From: Bradyrhizobium sp. Arg816
GTDB taxonomy: Bacteria; Pseudomonadota; Alphaproteobacteria; Rhizobiales; Xanthobacteraceae
Reading direction: 5' to 3'
Length of the DNA stretch: 64,000 nt
Assembly: GCF_029989365.1 (NCBI RefSeq)
Contig: NZ_JAPRAQ010000008.1
Location: forward strand, 248,001-312,000
The notes under the pieces are model-generated. The model made no database searches. It was not told the origin of the DNA and was given only the letters and a program-made list of their open reading frames with translations. Each line of letters starts with the position of its first letter. The stretch's first letter is position 1. The position numbers and the translations under genes are program-made. This document shows positions 25,528 to 33,640 of the stretch, in pieces.

Positions 25528-26808
25528 ATGAAATTCCATCAAACCGTCTTTCAATCCGTCCTGGCGCTTGCAGCGGTTGCCCTTCTCGCGGGGACAAGTG
25601 CAGTCAGCGCGCAACAGCAGGACAAGAACCGCCAGCTGAAGAAATACGAATCCGGCACCAAGGAGTTCTGGACCCATCCGCCGGATGACTGGTTCCTCGG
25701 CGACGAGACCGAGGCGCAGAAGGGCCTCGCGCCGCCGTCGGGCCCGCCGACCGGCGCGTCGGAGGCCGAGCTCGCCGCGATGATGAAGAAGATCAAGCTG
25801 CCGGCCGGCTTCAAGATCGAAGTCTACGCGCCCGGCGTTCTCGCGGCACGGCAGATGGCCTGGGGTGACAAGGGCACGCTGTTCGTCGGCTCGTTCGGCC
25901 TCGGCAACGTCTATGCCATCAAGGACAACAACGGAAAGAAAGAGGTCAAGACCATCCTGAAGGGGCTGAACATGCCCACCGGTCTCGCCTTCAAGGATGG
26001 CGCGCTCTACGTCATCGCGGTCGACAAGCTGATCCGTTACGACAACGCCGAAGCCAATCTCGACAAGCTCGGCGACGGCAAGGTCGTCTATGACGACATG
26101 CCCTCCTATGCCGCGCATGGCTGGAAGTATATCGCGGTCGACAAGGAAGGCTGGTTCTACCTGCCGTTCGGACCGCCCTTCAACGTCGGCGTGCCCCCGA
26201 CCAGCGTCTCGCAGATCCGGCGCGTCGATCCCAAGACCGGCAACGCCGAAATCTATGCGCTCGGCGTTCGCAACTCGGTCGGCGGCGACGTCGATCCGCG
26301 TACCGGCAAGTACTGGTTCACCGAGAACGCGCGCGACTGGATCAGCGACGATCTGCCCTCAGACAAGCTGAACATGATCTCGAAGATCGGCGAGCATTTC
26401 GGCTATCCCTACTGCCACCAGGGTGACCTGCTGGATACGAAGTTCGCGATGGGTCACAAGTGCTCCGAGTTCACGCCGCCCGTGCTGAATCTCGGTGCCC
26501 ACGTCGCTCCGCTCGGCATGAAGTTCTATACCGGCGATCAATTCCCCGCCGAGTACAAGAACAACATCCTGATCGCCGAGCACGGCTCCTGGAATCGCCA
26601 CAAGTACCAGGGTGGCAATATCACGCGCGTGATCGTCGGCCCCGACGGCAAGAACGCCAAGAAGGAGGTGTTCGCCTCCGGCTGGATCGAGGGCGACCAG
26701 GGCTATCTCGGCCGTCCCAACGACATCATCCTCGCCAAGGACGGCTCGATCCTCGTCGCCGACGACTGGGCCGGCGCGATCTATCGCATCAGCTACAGCA
26801 AGAAGTAG
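25528..26808 (+). CDS. PQQ-dependent sugar dehydrogenase-like periplasmic protein
   Basis: 426 residues. A signal peptide (about 1-28, ending SAVSAQ) leads into a six-bladed beta-propeller of the soluble glucose dehydrogenase/YliI family: GTLFVGSFGLGNVYAI, LNMPTGLAF, YALGVRNSVGGDVDPRTG, IAEHGSWNRHKYQG and GYLGRPNDIILAKDGSILVADD. The GVRNS and EHGSWNR regions correspond to cofactor-facing loops. It would oxidise a sugar or polyol in the periplasm. The next gene encodes a dihaem cytochrome c, a plausible electron acceptor. It has a strong ribosome-binding site. Confidence 0.88.
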   Translation: MKFHQTVFQSVLALAAVALLAGTSAVSAQQQDKNRQLKKYESGTKEFWTHPPDDWFLGDETEAQKGLAPPSGPPTGASEAELAAMMKKIKLPAGFKIEVYAPGVLAARQMAWGDKGTLFVGSFGLGNVYAIKDNNGKKEVKTILKGLNMPTGLAFKDGALYVIAVDKLIRYDNAEANLDKLGDGKVVYDDMPSYAAHGWKYIAVDKEGWFYLPFGPPFNVGVPPTSVSQIRRVDPKTGNAEIYALGVRNSVGGDVDPRTGKYWFTENARDWISDDLPSDKLNMISKIGEHFGYPYCHQGDLLDTKFAMGHKCSEFTPPVLNLGAHVAPLGMKFYTGDQFPAEYKNNILIAEHGSWNRHKYQGGNITRVIVGPDGKNAKKEVFASGWIEGDQGYLGRPNDIILAKDGSILVADDWAGAIYRISYSKK

Positions 26809-26886
26809 CGTAAGAGGACACGAGGCTGCGACCGGATGACGGCCGCAGCCTCTTTTGTTTGTGACAGGCTCGCAGCGGAACGCGTT

Positions 26887-26995
26887 CGTCGTGCCCGGAC
26901 TTGATCCGGGCATCCATCAAAACGAGAAACCTCTTTGCAAACGGGATGGATTGCCGGGCCTACGCCAAGCAGGCGGGTCAAGCCCGGCAATGACA
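26887..26995. repeat. Family D palindromic repeat, copy 2
   Basis: Segments of the type GTCGTGCCCGGACTTGATCC and GGCGGGTCAAGCCCGGCAAT form an imperfect inverted element between the PQQ dehydrogenase and cytochrome c genes. The other copy is at about 9903-10030. Confidence 0.8.
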
Positions 26996-27011
26996 GTCGG
27001 AGAAATCAGCC

Positions 27012-27605
27012 ATGCGAGCCGTTCGGTTTGGAATTCTGTCTGTGACGCTATCGCTCGCAGCACTTGCAATCGTCCGAGCTCAAGCCTCCGATAATGCCGC
27101 GATCCAGGAGAAGGCCGCCGTCTGCTCCGGCTGTCACGGCGAGAACGGCATCTCGCAGACGGAGAACATCCCCTCGCTGGCCGGCCAGCCCGATCAATTC
27201 ATCCAGTGGCAGCTCGTGTTTTTCCGCGCCGGCTCGCGCAAGAACGACCAGATGCAGCCGATCGTCGAGGAGATCACCAACGAGGACATCCGCAATTTCG
27301 GCGCCTATTTCGCGCAGATGACGCCGCCGAAGGCAGCGGAAGACGGGGATCCGGACCTGTCGAAGAAGGGCGCGCAAGTTGCCGTCGGCCGCCGCTGCGC
27401 CTCGTGTCACACGGATAGCTTCGCCGGCACCAAGGCGGTTGCGCGGCTCGCAGGCCAGCGCGAGGAATATCTGGTCAAGGCGCTGCACGATTACAAGGCG
27501 GGCCAGCGCGTCGGCGGCGGCGTCGCCGCGATGGCGGATGTCGCCTATCACATGAGCGATGAGGAAATCACCGCCGTCTCGCACTATCTCGCGTATTTCA
27601 AATAG
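27012..27605 (+). CDS. Dihaem cytochrome c (c4-like)
   Basis: 197 residues. A signal peptide (ending VRAQAS) is followed by two class I cytochrome c domains. Haem-binding motifs are C38-S-G-C41-H42 and C129-A-S-C132-H133, each with a later methionine region (NDQMQPI, GVAAMADV) as candidate axial ligand. It is periplasmic and probably receives electrons from the PQQ dehydrogenase encoded upstream, passing them to a terminal oxidase. The stop is seven bases from the convergent panE-like gene. Confidence 0.93.
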   Translation: MRAVRFGILSVTLSLAALAIVRAQASDNAAIQEKAAVCSGCHGENGISQTENIPSLAGQPDQFIQWQLVFFRAGSRKNDQMQPIVEEITNEDIRNFGAYFAQMTPPKAAEDGDPDLSKKGAQVAVGRRCASCHTDSFAGTKAVARLAGQREEYLVKALHDYKAGQRVGGGVAAMADVAYHMSDEEITAVSHYLAYFK

Positions 27606-27612
27606 CGCTGAG

Positions 27613-28536
27613 CTACCCCGCCCGCTGCTTCTCGTACGCCTTCAGATGCGTATACGCGACGCGCAGCTTCGGCACCGGCACCTTGGCTGCATCGGCGCGC
27701 GCGATGAGGTCGCCGATGACGTGATCGGCCTCGACCGGCAGGCCCGCCTTGATGTCGCGGAACATGGATGCCGTCATCGGCGATCCCTCGGTGGTGAGGT
27801 TGCCCTTCACGCGCTCGAAGAACGGGCCGCCCGGCGTGTAGCCCGACGCGGTGGCGATCGCGCTGGTCTCGTCCAGCATGCCGAGCAAAAAGTCCCTGCC
27901 GCCGGGGGCCGCGAGGATGTTGCCGACGGAGGTTCGCATCAGGCTGGTGCTTGCGGCGAGCGAAGACAGGAACACCCATTTCTCCCACATGTCCTGCATG
28001 ATGTTCTGGCTGGCGGCGGCGCCATTGATGCCGCTCTTGAAGGCCTCGTCGATCGCCTTGACCCGGTCCGAGAGCTTGCCGTCGCGCTCGCCGTAACTGA
28101 GCGACTGCATCGGCTGGAGCTGCACCACTTCGCGCTTCTCGTTCAAGGTTGCCGCGATGGCACAGAGGCCGCCGAGCACGCGCTCCTTGCCGAATTTTTC
28201 GTCGAGCGTGTCGAGATGCTTCATGCCGTTGAGCATGGGAATGATCGCGGTATCAGGCCCGACAGCGGCCGCGAACGACTTGATGGCGTCGTCGAGGTCG
28301 AACGCCTTGCAGCTCAACAGCACGACGTCGAATTTATCCTTGAGCGCGTCGGCCTGAACGGTCGGCGGATTCTTCAAGGTCACGTCGCCGTTCGGGCTCT
28401 TGATGACGAGGCCGGCGCTCGCGAGCTCGCCGGCGCGCCGCGGCCGGACCAGGAAGGTCACGTCGCGGCCGGCCTGCAACAGCCTGCCACCAAAATAGCC
28501 GCCGATGGCGCCGGCACCGACCACGAGGATACGCAT
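27613..28536 (-). CDS. 2-dehydropantoate 2-reductase family protein
   Basis: 307 residues of the KPR (ApbA/PanE) family. MRILVVGAGAIGGYFGGRLLQAG binds NADPH, CKAFDLDDAI is the substrate-side loop with the conserved lysine, and the C-terminal helical domain has KWVFLSSLAA in place of the usual KxxxN motif. Family members reduce ketopantoate for pantothenate synthesis, but many paralogues act on other 2-keto acids, so I do not assign panE outright. Confidence 0.87.
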   Translation of the reverse strand: MRILVVGAGAIGGYFGGRLLQAGRDVTFLVRPRRAGELASAGLVIKSPNGDVTLKNPPTVQADALKDKFDVVLLSCKAFDLDDAIKSFAAAVGPDTAIIPMLNGMKHLDTLDEKFGKERVLGGLCAIAATLNEKREVVQLQPMQSLSYGERDGKLSDRVKAIDEAFKSGINGAAASQNIMQDMWEKWVFLSSLAASTSLMRTSVGNILAAPGGRDFLLGMLDETSAIATASGYTPGGPFFERVKGNLTTEGSPMTASMFRDIKAGLPVEADHVIGDLIARADAAKVPVPKLRVAYTHLKAYEKQRAG

Positions 28537-28578
28537 GGGATTGTCCTTATTGTTGCTATTGGCGGTCTATCTATAGTC

Positions 28579-28611
28579 GTCATTGCGAGCGAAGCGAAGC
28601 AATCCAGAATG
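28579..28611. repeat. Single arm of a family A repeat
   Basis: CGTCATTGCGAGCGAAGCGA and the following AGCAATCCAGA match the left arm of the element at 1188-1267; the second arm is missing or degraded. It is upstream of the panE-like gene. Confidence 0.7.
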
Positions 28612-28649
28612 CTACCGCGATCACATTCTGTCGCCGGAGAACGAACGGA

Positions 28650-29258
28650 CTACGTCTCCAGCACCATCTCCTCGACCTCGCGCAGCTGCTCCTTGCCGAA
28701 GAACATCTCGTTACCGACGAAGAAGGTCGGCGAGCCGAACGCACCGCGGGCAACAGCGTCCTCGGTGTTCTTGATCAGCTTGCCCTTGACCTCGGGCTCC
28801 CCGGCGCGCGCGAACAGTTTTTGGGCATCGAGGCCGGAGGATGCTAGCGCCTTCGCTGCGACTTCCGGGTCGTCCATCTTCTTCGGCTCGCGCCACATGT
28901 GGTGGAAGGCGGCCTCGACATATCTTTCGAACACGCCCTCGGCCTGTGCCGCGATCGCGGTCCGCATCAGGTTCAGCGTGTTGACCGGGAAGAAGGGATT
29001 CATGACGTAGGGCTGGACCTTGAAGCGCTTGACGAAGCGCTCGGTCTCGATCGCCTGGAATTCGCGCTTGTTCTTGATGCCGGCGAGCGTCTCGGCCGGC
29101 GACTTGTTGTTGGTCGACTTGAAGATGCCGCCGAGCAGGATCGGCACGTACTCGAATTTGACGCCGATGCGCTGCTCGATTGCCGGGATCGCGAGATGGC
29201 TGAGATAGGCGTTCGGGCTGCCGAAATCGAACAGGAATTGCGGGGCTGTGCGGGTCAA
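28650..29258 (-). CDS. 2-hydroxychromene-2-carboxylate isomerase (DsbA-like/kappa GST fold)
   Basis: 202 residues. FLFDFGSPNAYLSHLAIPAIE is the family start with the catalytic serine in the position of the DsbA cysteine; YVPILLGGIFKSTNNKSP and FGSPTFFVGNEMFFGKEQL are the other conserved blocks. The archetype acts in naphthalene degradation with glutathione, but such genes are common outside degradation clusters and the substrate here is unknown. Confidence 0.88.
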   Translation of the reverse strand: MTRTAPQFLFDFGSPNAYLSHLAIPAIEQRIGVKFEYVPILLGGIFKSTNNKSPAETLAGIKNKREFQAIETERFVKRFKVQPYVMNPFFPVNTLNLMRTAIAAQAEGVFERYVEAAFHHMWREPKKMDDPEVAAKALASSGLDAQKLFARAGEPEVKGKLIKNTEDAVARGAFGSPTFFVGNEMFFGKEQLREVEEMVLET

Positions 29259-29365
29259 AATCGTTCTCCCTGACCTGGCCTTTGATCTGGCTTTTCATCC
29301 ATTGTGGCGCAGCGCGCGCCACCGGTCCACCGTTTAATGATGGTCATAATATCTTGATGTTCCGG

Positions 29366-30715
29366 TCAGATCAGACGCCGGATCGCGCGCCTGCGCCACA
29401 CCGTGAGGTAATAGCCCATCTGCAAAACGAACATGGCGCAGAACACGATCGGATAGGCGGCCCACACGCCCTCCAGGCCGATCGTACGGCTCAGGATCAC
29501 AGCGGCCGGCAGCTCGATCGCGAGGATGGCGAAGATCGACAGCAGCATTGGCGTCAAGGCGACGCCGGCCGCGCGCATGGCTCCGGAAAACACGGTGGCC
29601 AAGCCGAACGGCACCGAACTCCACAGCGCGATGTGAAGCAGTCCCCCGGCGAGGTCGAGCACGGCACTGTCGGTGATGAAGAGGCCGAGCACGGCCCGCG
29701 GCGCCAGATAGATCAGCCCCACCAGCCCGCCGGTCAGGACGATGTTGAACATGAGGCCGGCGCGCACGATGCCATCGAGCAGCGTCCTGTCGCCGCCGCC
29801 GATGGCCTGTGCGCCGAGGATCGAGACCGCGATCGAAATCGACATTGCCGTGAACTGCGTGTAGCCCATCACCTGGTTGACCGCGCCATAGGCGGCGGTG
29901 GCGTCCGATCCAAAGCCGTTGACGAGTCCGAGCAGCACCAGCTCGGCGATCGCCATCACCACCATGCCGACCGCGCTCGGCAACCCGATGCCGAGGATCT
30001 TTCCGAGCACGGCACGATTGAGCCGCAGATGACGCAGCAGCGCGGCATCCGGTGCCAGTGCATGCGTCGTCCGCAGCAGATAGACGGCCAGCGCGATGAG
30101 TGTCAGTGCGTTGGCAATCGCGGCCGCCCAGGCCGGACTGGTGATGCCGGCGGCAGGTATCCCGAACGCGCCGCGGATCAGCATCGGCGTCAGGATCAGC
30201 CCGATGGTGGTCGACAAGGCCAGCGCCAGCAGCGGCGTCACGGCGTCACCGACGCCGCGGATCATCGCCGTCATCAGCAGGAAGACGAAGCCGAGCGGCA
30301 TGGTGAGCAGCATGATGCGCGCATAGGCACTGGCCTGGTCGAGGATGTCCGCTGGCGTCGCGAGCATCGTCATCAGTTGCCGGCTGAAGAGGCCGCCGAC
30401 CAAGGCAACCGAAAGCGAGAGCAGCAGGCCGATGGCGAGCGTCGTGCCGACGACGATCCTGATCCTGCCGTGCTCACCGGCGCCGAAGGCCTGGCCGATC
30501 AGCACAGTGGCGCCGGTGCTCAGGCCCATGACGAAGGCGAACAAGAAGAACACTACCGGGAAGAACGCCGACACCGCGGCGAGCGCGTCGACGCCGATCA
30601 TCTGGCCGAGATAGACGTTGCTGACGGTCCCGAACAGCGATTGCAGCGCGTTGCTCAGCACCAGCGGCGCGAGGAAGCGGAGGAATGTCGTCCAGAGCGG
30701 TTTTGGCGCGGACAT
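29366..30715 (-). CDS. MATE-family efflux transporter
   Basis: 449 residues from the ATG at 30715; starts at 30730 or 30763 would add only a few residues. Twelve hydrophobic segments lie in two homologous halves. The first begins FLAPLVLSNALQSLFGTVSN and has YLGQMIGVDALAAVSAFFPV, typical of MATE proteins; the second half begins near FAILAIELPAAV. MATE pumps export cationic drugs or metabolites using Na+ or H+. No regulator gene is adjacent. Confidence 0.9.
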   Translation of the reverse strand: MSAPKPLWTTFLRFLAPLVLSNALQSLFGTVSNVYLGQMIGVDALAAVSAFFPVVFFLFAFVMGLSTGATVLIGQAFGAGEHGRIRIVVGTTLAIGLLLSLSVALVGGLFSRQLMTMLATPADILDQASAYARIMLLTMPLGFVFLLMTAMIRGVGDAVTPLLALALSTTIGLILTPMLIRGAFGIPAAGITSPAWAAAIANALTLIALAVYLLRTTHALAPDAALLRHLRLNRAVLGKILGIGLPSAVGMVVMAIAELVLLGLVNGFGSDATAAYGAVNQVMGYTQFTAMSISIAVSILGAQAIGGGDRTLLDGIVRAGLMFNIVLTGGLVGLIYLAPRAVLGLFITDSAVLDLAGGLLHIALWSSVPFGLATVFSGAMRAAGVALTPMLLSIFAILAIELPAAVILSRTIGLEGVWAAYPIVFCAMFVLQMGYYLTVWRRRAIRRLI

Positions 30716-30804
30716 GGATAGGCCTTTCATCAGGGCGTGCGAAGCCGTTGCCGCGCGATGCACGCGCGGCTTGGCCGTCGATGGGGTGAGAGAAAGTGCT
30801 GCGC

Positions 30805-31419
30805 CTAAGCGCGGTCGCTGTAGGCGAGCTTGACGATGTGGTCGCGGACGTCGACCGGCCAGTCGGCGATCAGTCCGGTGAAGCGCCGCCGGTCATCCGC
30901 GAACAGAGCGCGCGAAGCTTCCTCGAACTGCGGCAGATTACCCGCCATGGTCGACATGAAGTGATAGGCCGCGTCACGCGCCTGCCGCTCGCGGTCCTTG
31001 TCGCCGCTGACGCGTCTTGCCTCGTCGACGAGCTTCCGTAGCGCAACCGAGGCGCCGCCCGGTTGCGCATTGAGCCATTCCCAGTGTCGCGGGAGCAGCG
31101 TCACCTCGCGCGCGACCACGCCGAGCCTGGGCCGGCCGCGCCCGCGCGGCTCGCTCGGTGGTGCGGTCTCCTCGACCGGGGGCGGGACAAGCTTCGCCAC
31201 CCGCGCCAGCACCTCGCGATCCCCGCCGCGCAGATCGAAGTCGATCGGTCGGCCCGTGCCGTCCTCGAAGATGATGATGGGCTCGTCCGGCGGTGGCGCT
31301 ATCCGCTTGACGACCAGCGCGACCTCTCCCGCTGGCCCGGACGCCAGGCGGCGATGGCCCTGGAAGGCTGTGAAAGTTCGCTGCATTGAAATCATTGCCA
31401 TATTGATGACGCTGGCCAT
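30805..31419 (-). CDS. DUF2239 family protein
   Basis: 204 residues from the ATG at 31419; the family normally starts close to TFTAFQGHRR, so the true start may be the ATG at 31386 (193 residues). None of the in-frame starts has a clear ribosome-binding site. Blocks EPIIIFEDGTGRPIDFDLRG, RGRPRLGVVAREVTLLPRHW and YHFMSTMAGNLPQFEEASRA are characteristic. Function unknown. It diverges from a glutathione transferase gene, with two CCCGGG-centred palindromes in the shared upstream DNA. Confidence 0.85.
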   Translation of the reverse strand: MASVINMAMISMQRTFTAFQGHRRLASGPAGEVALVVKRIAPPPDEPIIIFEDGTGRPIDFDLRGGDREVLARVAKLVPPPVEETAPPSEPRGRGRPRLGVVAREVTLLPRHWEWLNAQPGGASVALRKLVDEARRVSGDKDRERQARDAAYHFMSTMAGNLPQFEEASRALFADDRRRFTGLIADWPVDVRDHIVKLAYSDRA

Positions 31420-31423
31420 TTAA

Positions 31424-31459
31424 TACCCGGGTAATTTGCTGACGCAATATACCCGGGTG
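31424..31459. promoter_or_regulatory. Pair of TACCCGGGT operator-like sites
   Basis: TACCCGGGTA (perfect 10-bp palindrome, 31424-31433) and TACCCGGGTG (31450-31459) are spaced 26 bases centre to centre, about two and a half helical turns. They lie just upstream of the DUF2239 start and 90-125 bases before the GST start. This is a likely binding site for an unidentified dimeric regulator. Confidence 0.55.
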
Positions 31460-31549
31460 AAATTATCCGTCTGGATGGCTCGACATTGCGTTCCCGGGCT
31501 GGCACGAACGCGCGGTCGATCGACCACGCCTAGCCTGGGGACCCCACCG

Positions 31550-32215
31550 ATGCTGACCGTTCACCACCTCAACAATTCCCGCTCGCAGCGGGTGCTGTGG
31601 CTGCTCGAGGAGTTGGGCGTGCCCTACGAGATCGTGCGCTATCAGCGCCAGCCGGACATGCGCGCCCCGAAGGAGCTGCGCGCCATCCATCCGCTCGGCA
31701 AGTCGCCCGTCATCACCGACAACGGCAACACCATCGCCGAGTCAGGCGCGATCATCGAATATCTCATCGCCACCTACGGCAACGGCCGGCTGATACCGCC
31801 GCCGAACACGCCCGAGCGGCTGCGCTTCACCTATTGGCTGCACTATGCAGAGGGCTCGGCGATGCAGCCGCTGCTGCTCAAGCTGCTGTTCACGCTGATG
31901 CCGAAGCGCGCACCCGCGCTGCTTCGCCCGCTGGTGCGCAAGGTCTCGAACCAGGCGCTCACCGCGCTGGTCAATCCGCAGCTCAAGCAGCACATGGATT
32001 ATTGGGAGGGCGAGCTCGGCAAGACCGAGTGGTTCGCCGGCACCGAGTTCACCGCCGCCGATATCCAGATGAGCTTCCCGCTCGAAGCCGCGCAGGCGCG
32101 TGGCGGGCTCGAGCTCGGCCATCCCAAGGCGATGGCGTTCCTGGAGCGCATCCACGCGCGGCCGGCGTACGCCAGAGCGCTGGAAAAGGGCGGGCCGTAC
32201 CAGGTGGGGCGGTAA
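31550..32215 (+). CDS. Glutathione S-transferase family protein
   Basis: 221 residues from the ATG at 31550 (MLTVHHLNNSRSQRVLWLLEELG). The N-terminal thioredoxin-like domain has the catalytic serine in NNSRSQR and LGKSPVITDNGNTIAESGAI with the cis-proline and the glutathione-contacting ES. The C-terminal helical domain includes FTAADIQMSFPLEAA. It is related to the GstB-type group found in proteobacteria. Substrate unknown. Confidence 0.9.
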   Translation: MLTVHHLNNSRSQRVLWLLEELGVPYEIVRYQRQPDMRAPKELRAIHPLGKSPVITDNGNTIAESGAIIEYLIATYGNGRLIPPPNTPERLRFTYWLHYAEGSAMQPLLLKLLFTLMPKRAPALLRPLVRKVSNQALTALVNPQLKQHMDYWEGELGKTEWFAGTEFTAADIQMSFPLEAAQARGGLELGHPKAMAFLERIHARPAYARALEKGGPYQVGR

Positions 32216-32229
32216 GTTTCCTCACCGCC

Positions 32230-32247
32230 CCGGCGTGACAGCGCCGG
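32230..32247. terminator. Hairpin between convergent GST and MFS genes
   Basis: CCGGCG and CGCCGG arms (32230-32235, 32242-32247) with a six-base loop lie in the 33-bp gap, ending beside the MFS stop codon. Confidence 0.5.
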
Positions 32248-32248
32248 A

Positions 32249-33544
32249 TCAATCCGCGTGAAGCACGCGCCCGCGCGTCTCCGGCAGGGCGAAGGCGGCA
32301 ATGAAGAACAGCGCGTAAGCCACCACCGCGAACATCGCGATCGCATTCGCGAGCGACGTCGTCGCCGAGAGCGCGCCGACCAGGAACGGAAACAGCGCGC
32401 CGATGCCGCGGCCGAAATTGTAGCAGAAGCCCTGGCCGGAGCCGCGCAGCCGCGTCGGATAGAGCTCGGTCAGGAACGCGCCGATCCCCGAGAAATAGCC
32501 CGAGGCGAAGAAGCCCAGCGGGAAGCCGAGCACCCACAGGATCTCGTTGGTGAGCGGCAGCTGCGTGTAGAGCAGCACCACGGCCATGGCGCCGATCGAG
32601 AAGATCAGGAACAGATTGCGCCTGCCGATGCGATCCGCGAGCCAGGCCCCGACGAGATAGCCGATGAACGAGCCGATGATCAGCGTCGAGAGATAGCCGG
32701 TCGAACCGACGATCGACAGGTGCCGCTCCTTGGTCAGGAACTGCGGCACCCAGAAGGTGACGGCGTAGTAGCCGCCCTGGCAACCGGTCGCCATCAGCGA
32801 GGCCAGGATCGTGGTCTTCAGGATCGGGCCGGAGAAGATTTCCCAGAGCGCCGGACGATCGCCGCTCGCGGCCTGTTTTGCGCGGGCCTCGGCCGCGATC
32901 TCCGGCTCGGTGACGGAGCGGCGGATGTAGAACACCAGCAGCGCCGGCAGCGCGCCGATCACGAACATCCAGCGCCACGCCGTCTCCGGCGGCAAAGCCG
33001 AGAACAGGATCGCCTGCGACAGCACGGCGAGACCCCAGCCGACCGCCCAGCCCGACTGCACCGAGCCGACCGCGCGTCCGCGATATTGCGGCCGGATCGC
33101 CTCGCCCATCAGCACGGCGCCCGCCGCCCACTCGCCGCCGAAGCCGAGGCCGAGCACGGCGCGTGCGATCAGGAGCTGGTCGAAATTCTGCACGACCGCG
33201 CAGACCAGCGAGAAGAACGAGAACCAGATGATGGTGATCTGGAGCGTCCTGACACGTCCGATATGATCGGAGAGATAGCCGCCGAGCCAGCCGCCGATCG
33301 CGGAGGCCAGCAGGGTCACGGTACCGGCGAGTCCCGCCGAGGCCGCATCGACCTTCCACAGCGCGATGATGGTGCCGATCACCAGCGGATAGATCATGAA
33401 GTCCATGCCGTCCAGCGCCCAGCCTGCGGCGCAAGCCCAGAACGTCCGCCGCTCCGGCGCGTTCATGTCGCGGTAGAAGGCGAGAAGGCTGGTGTCTTCG
33501 ATCTCTGCGCGCTCAATGCGCTGGGTCGGATCGGCTGTGCTCAT
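32249..33544 (-). CDS. MFS transporter, metabolite/H+ symporter type
   Basis: 431 residues with twelve membrane segments. GGWLGGYLSDHIGRVRTL is the loop 2-3 MFS motif, GLGFGGEWAAGAVLMGE is the segment typical of the sugar-phosphate/aromatic acid (ShiA/JEN-like) group, and LADRIGRRNLF repeats the motif in the second half. It probably imports an organic acid or aromatic compound; the ligand is not identifiable. It is adjacent to ggt on the same strand. Confidence 0.88.
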   Translation of the reverse strand: MSTADPTQRIERAEIEDTSLLAFYRDMNAPERRTFWACAAGWALDGMDFMIYPLVIGTIIALWKVDAASAGLAGTVTLLASAIGGWLGGYLSDHIGRVRTLQITIIWFSFFSLVCAVVQNFDQLLIARAVLGLGFGGEWAAGAVLMGEAIRPQYRGRAVGSVQSGWAVGWGLAVLSQAILFSALPPETAWRWMFVIGALPALLVFYIRRSVTEPEIAAEARAKQAASGDRPALWEIFSGPILKTTILASLMATGCQGGYYAVTFWVPQFLTKERHLSIVGSTGYLSTLIIGSFIGYLVGAWLADRIGRRNLFLIFSIGAMAVVLLYTQLPLTNEILWVLGFPLGFFASGYFSGIGAFLTELYPTRLRGSGQGFCYNFGRGIGALFPFLVGALSATTSLANAIAMFAVVAYALFFIAAFALPETRGRVLHAD

Positions 33545-33640
33545 GTGCGTTTCCCCGGCGGTCCCTTAAAGCTGCGCGGTGGTAGCACGCAGGGCAGCCC
33601 GCGCAAGCAGGCGCGCGCTGCCGTGCCATGAACGGCGCGA

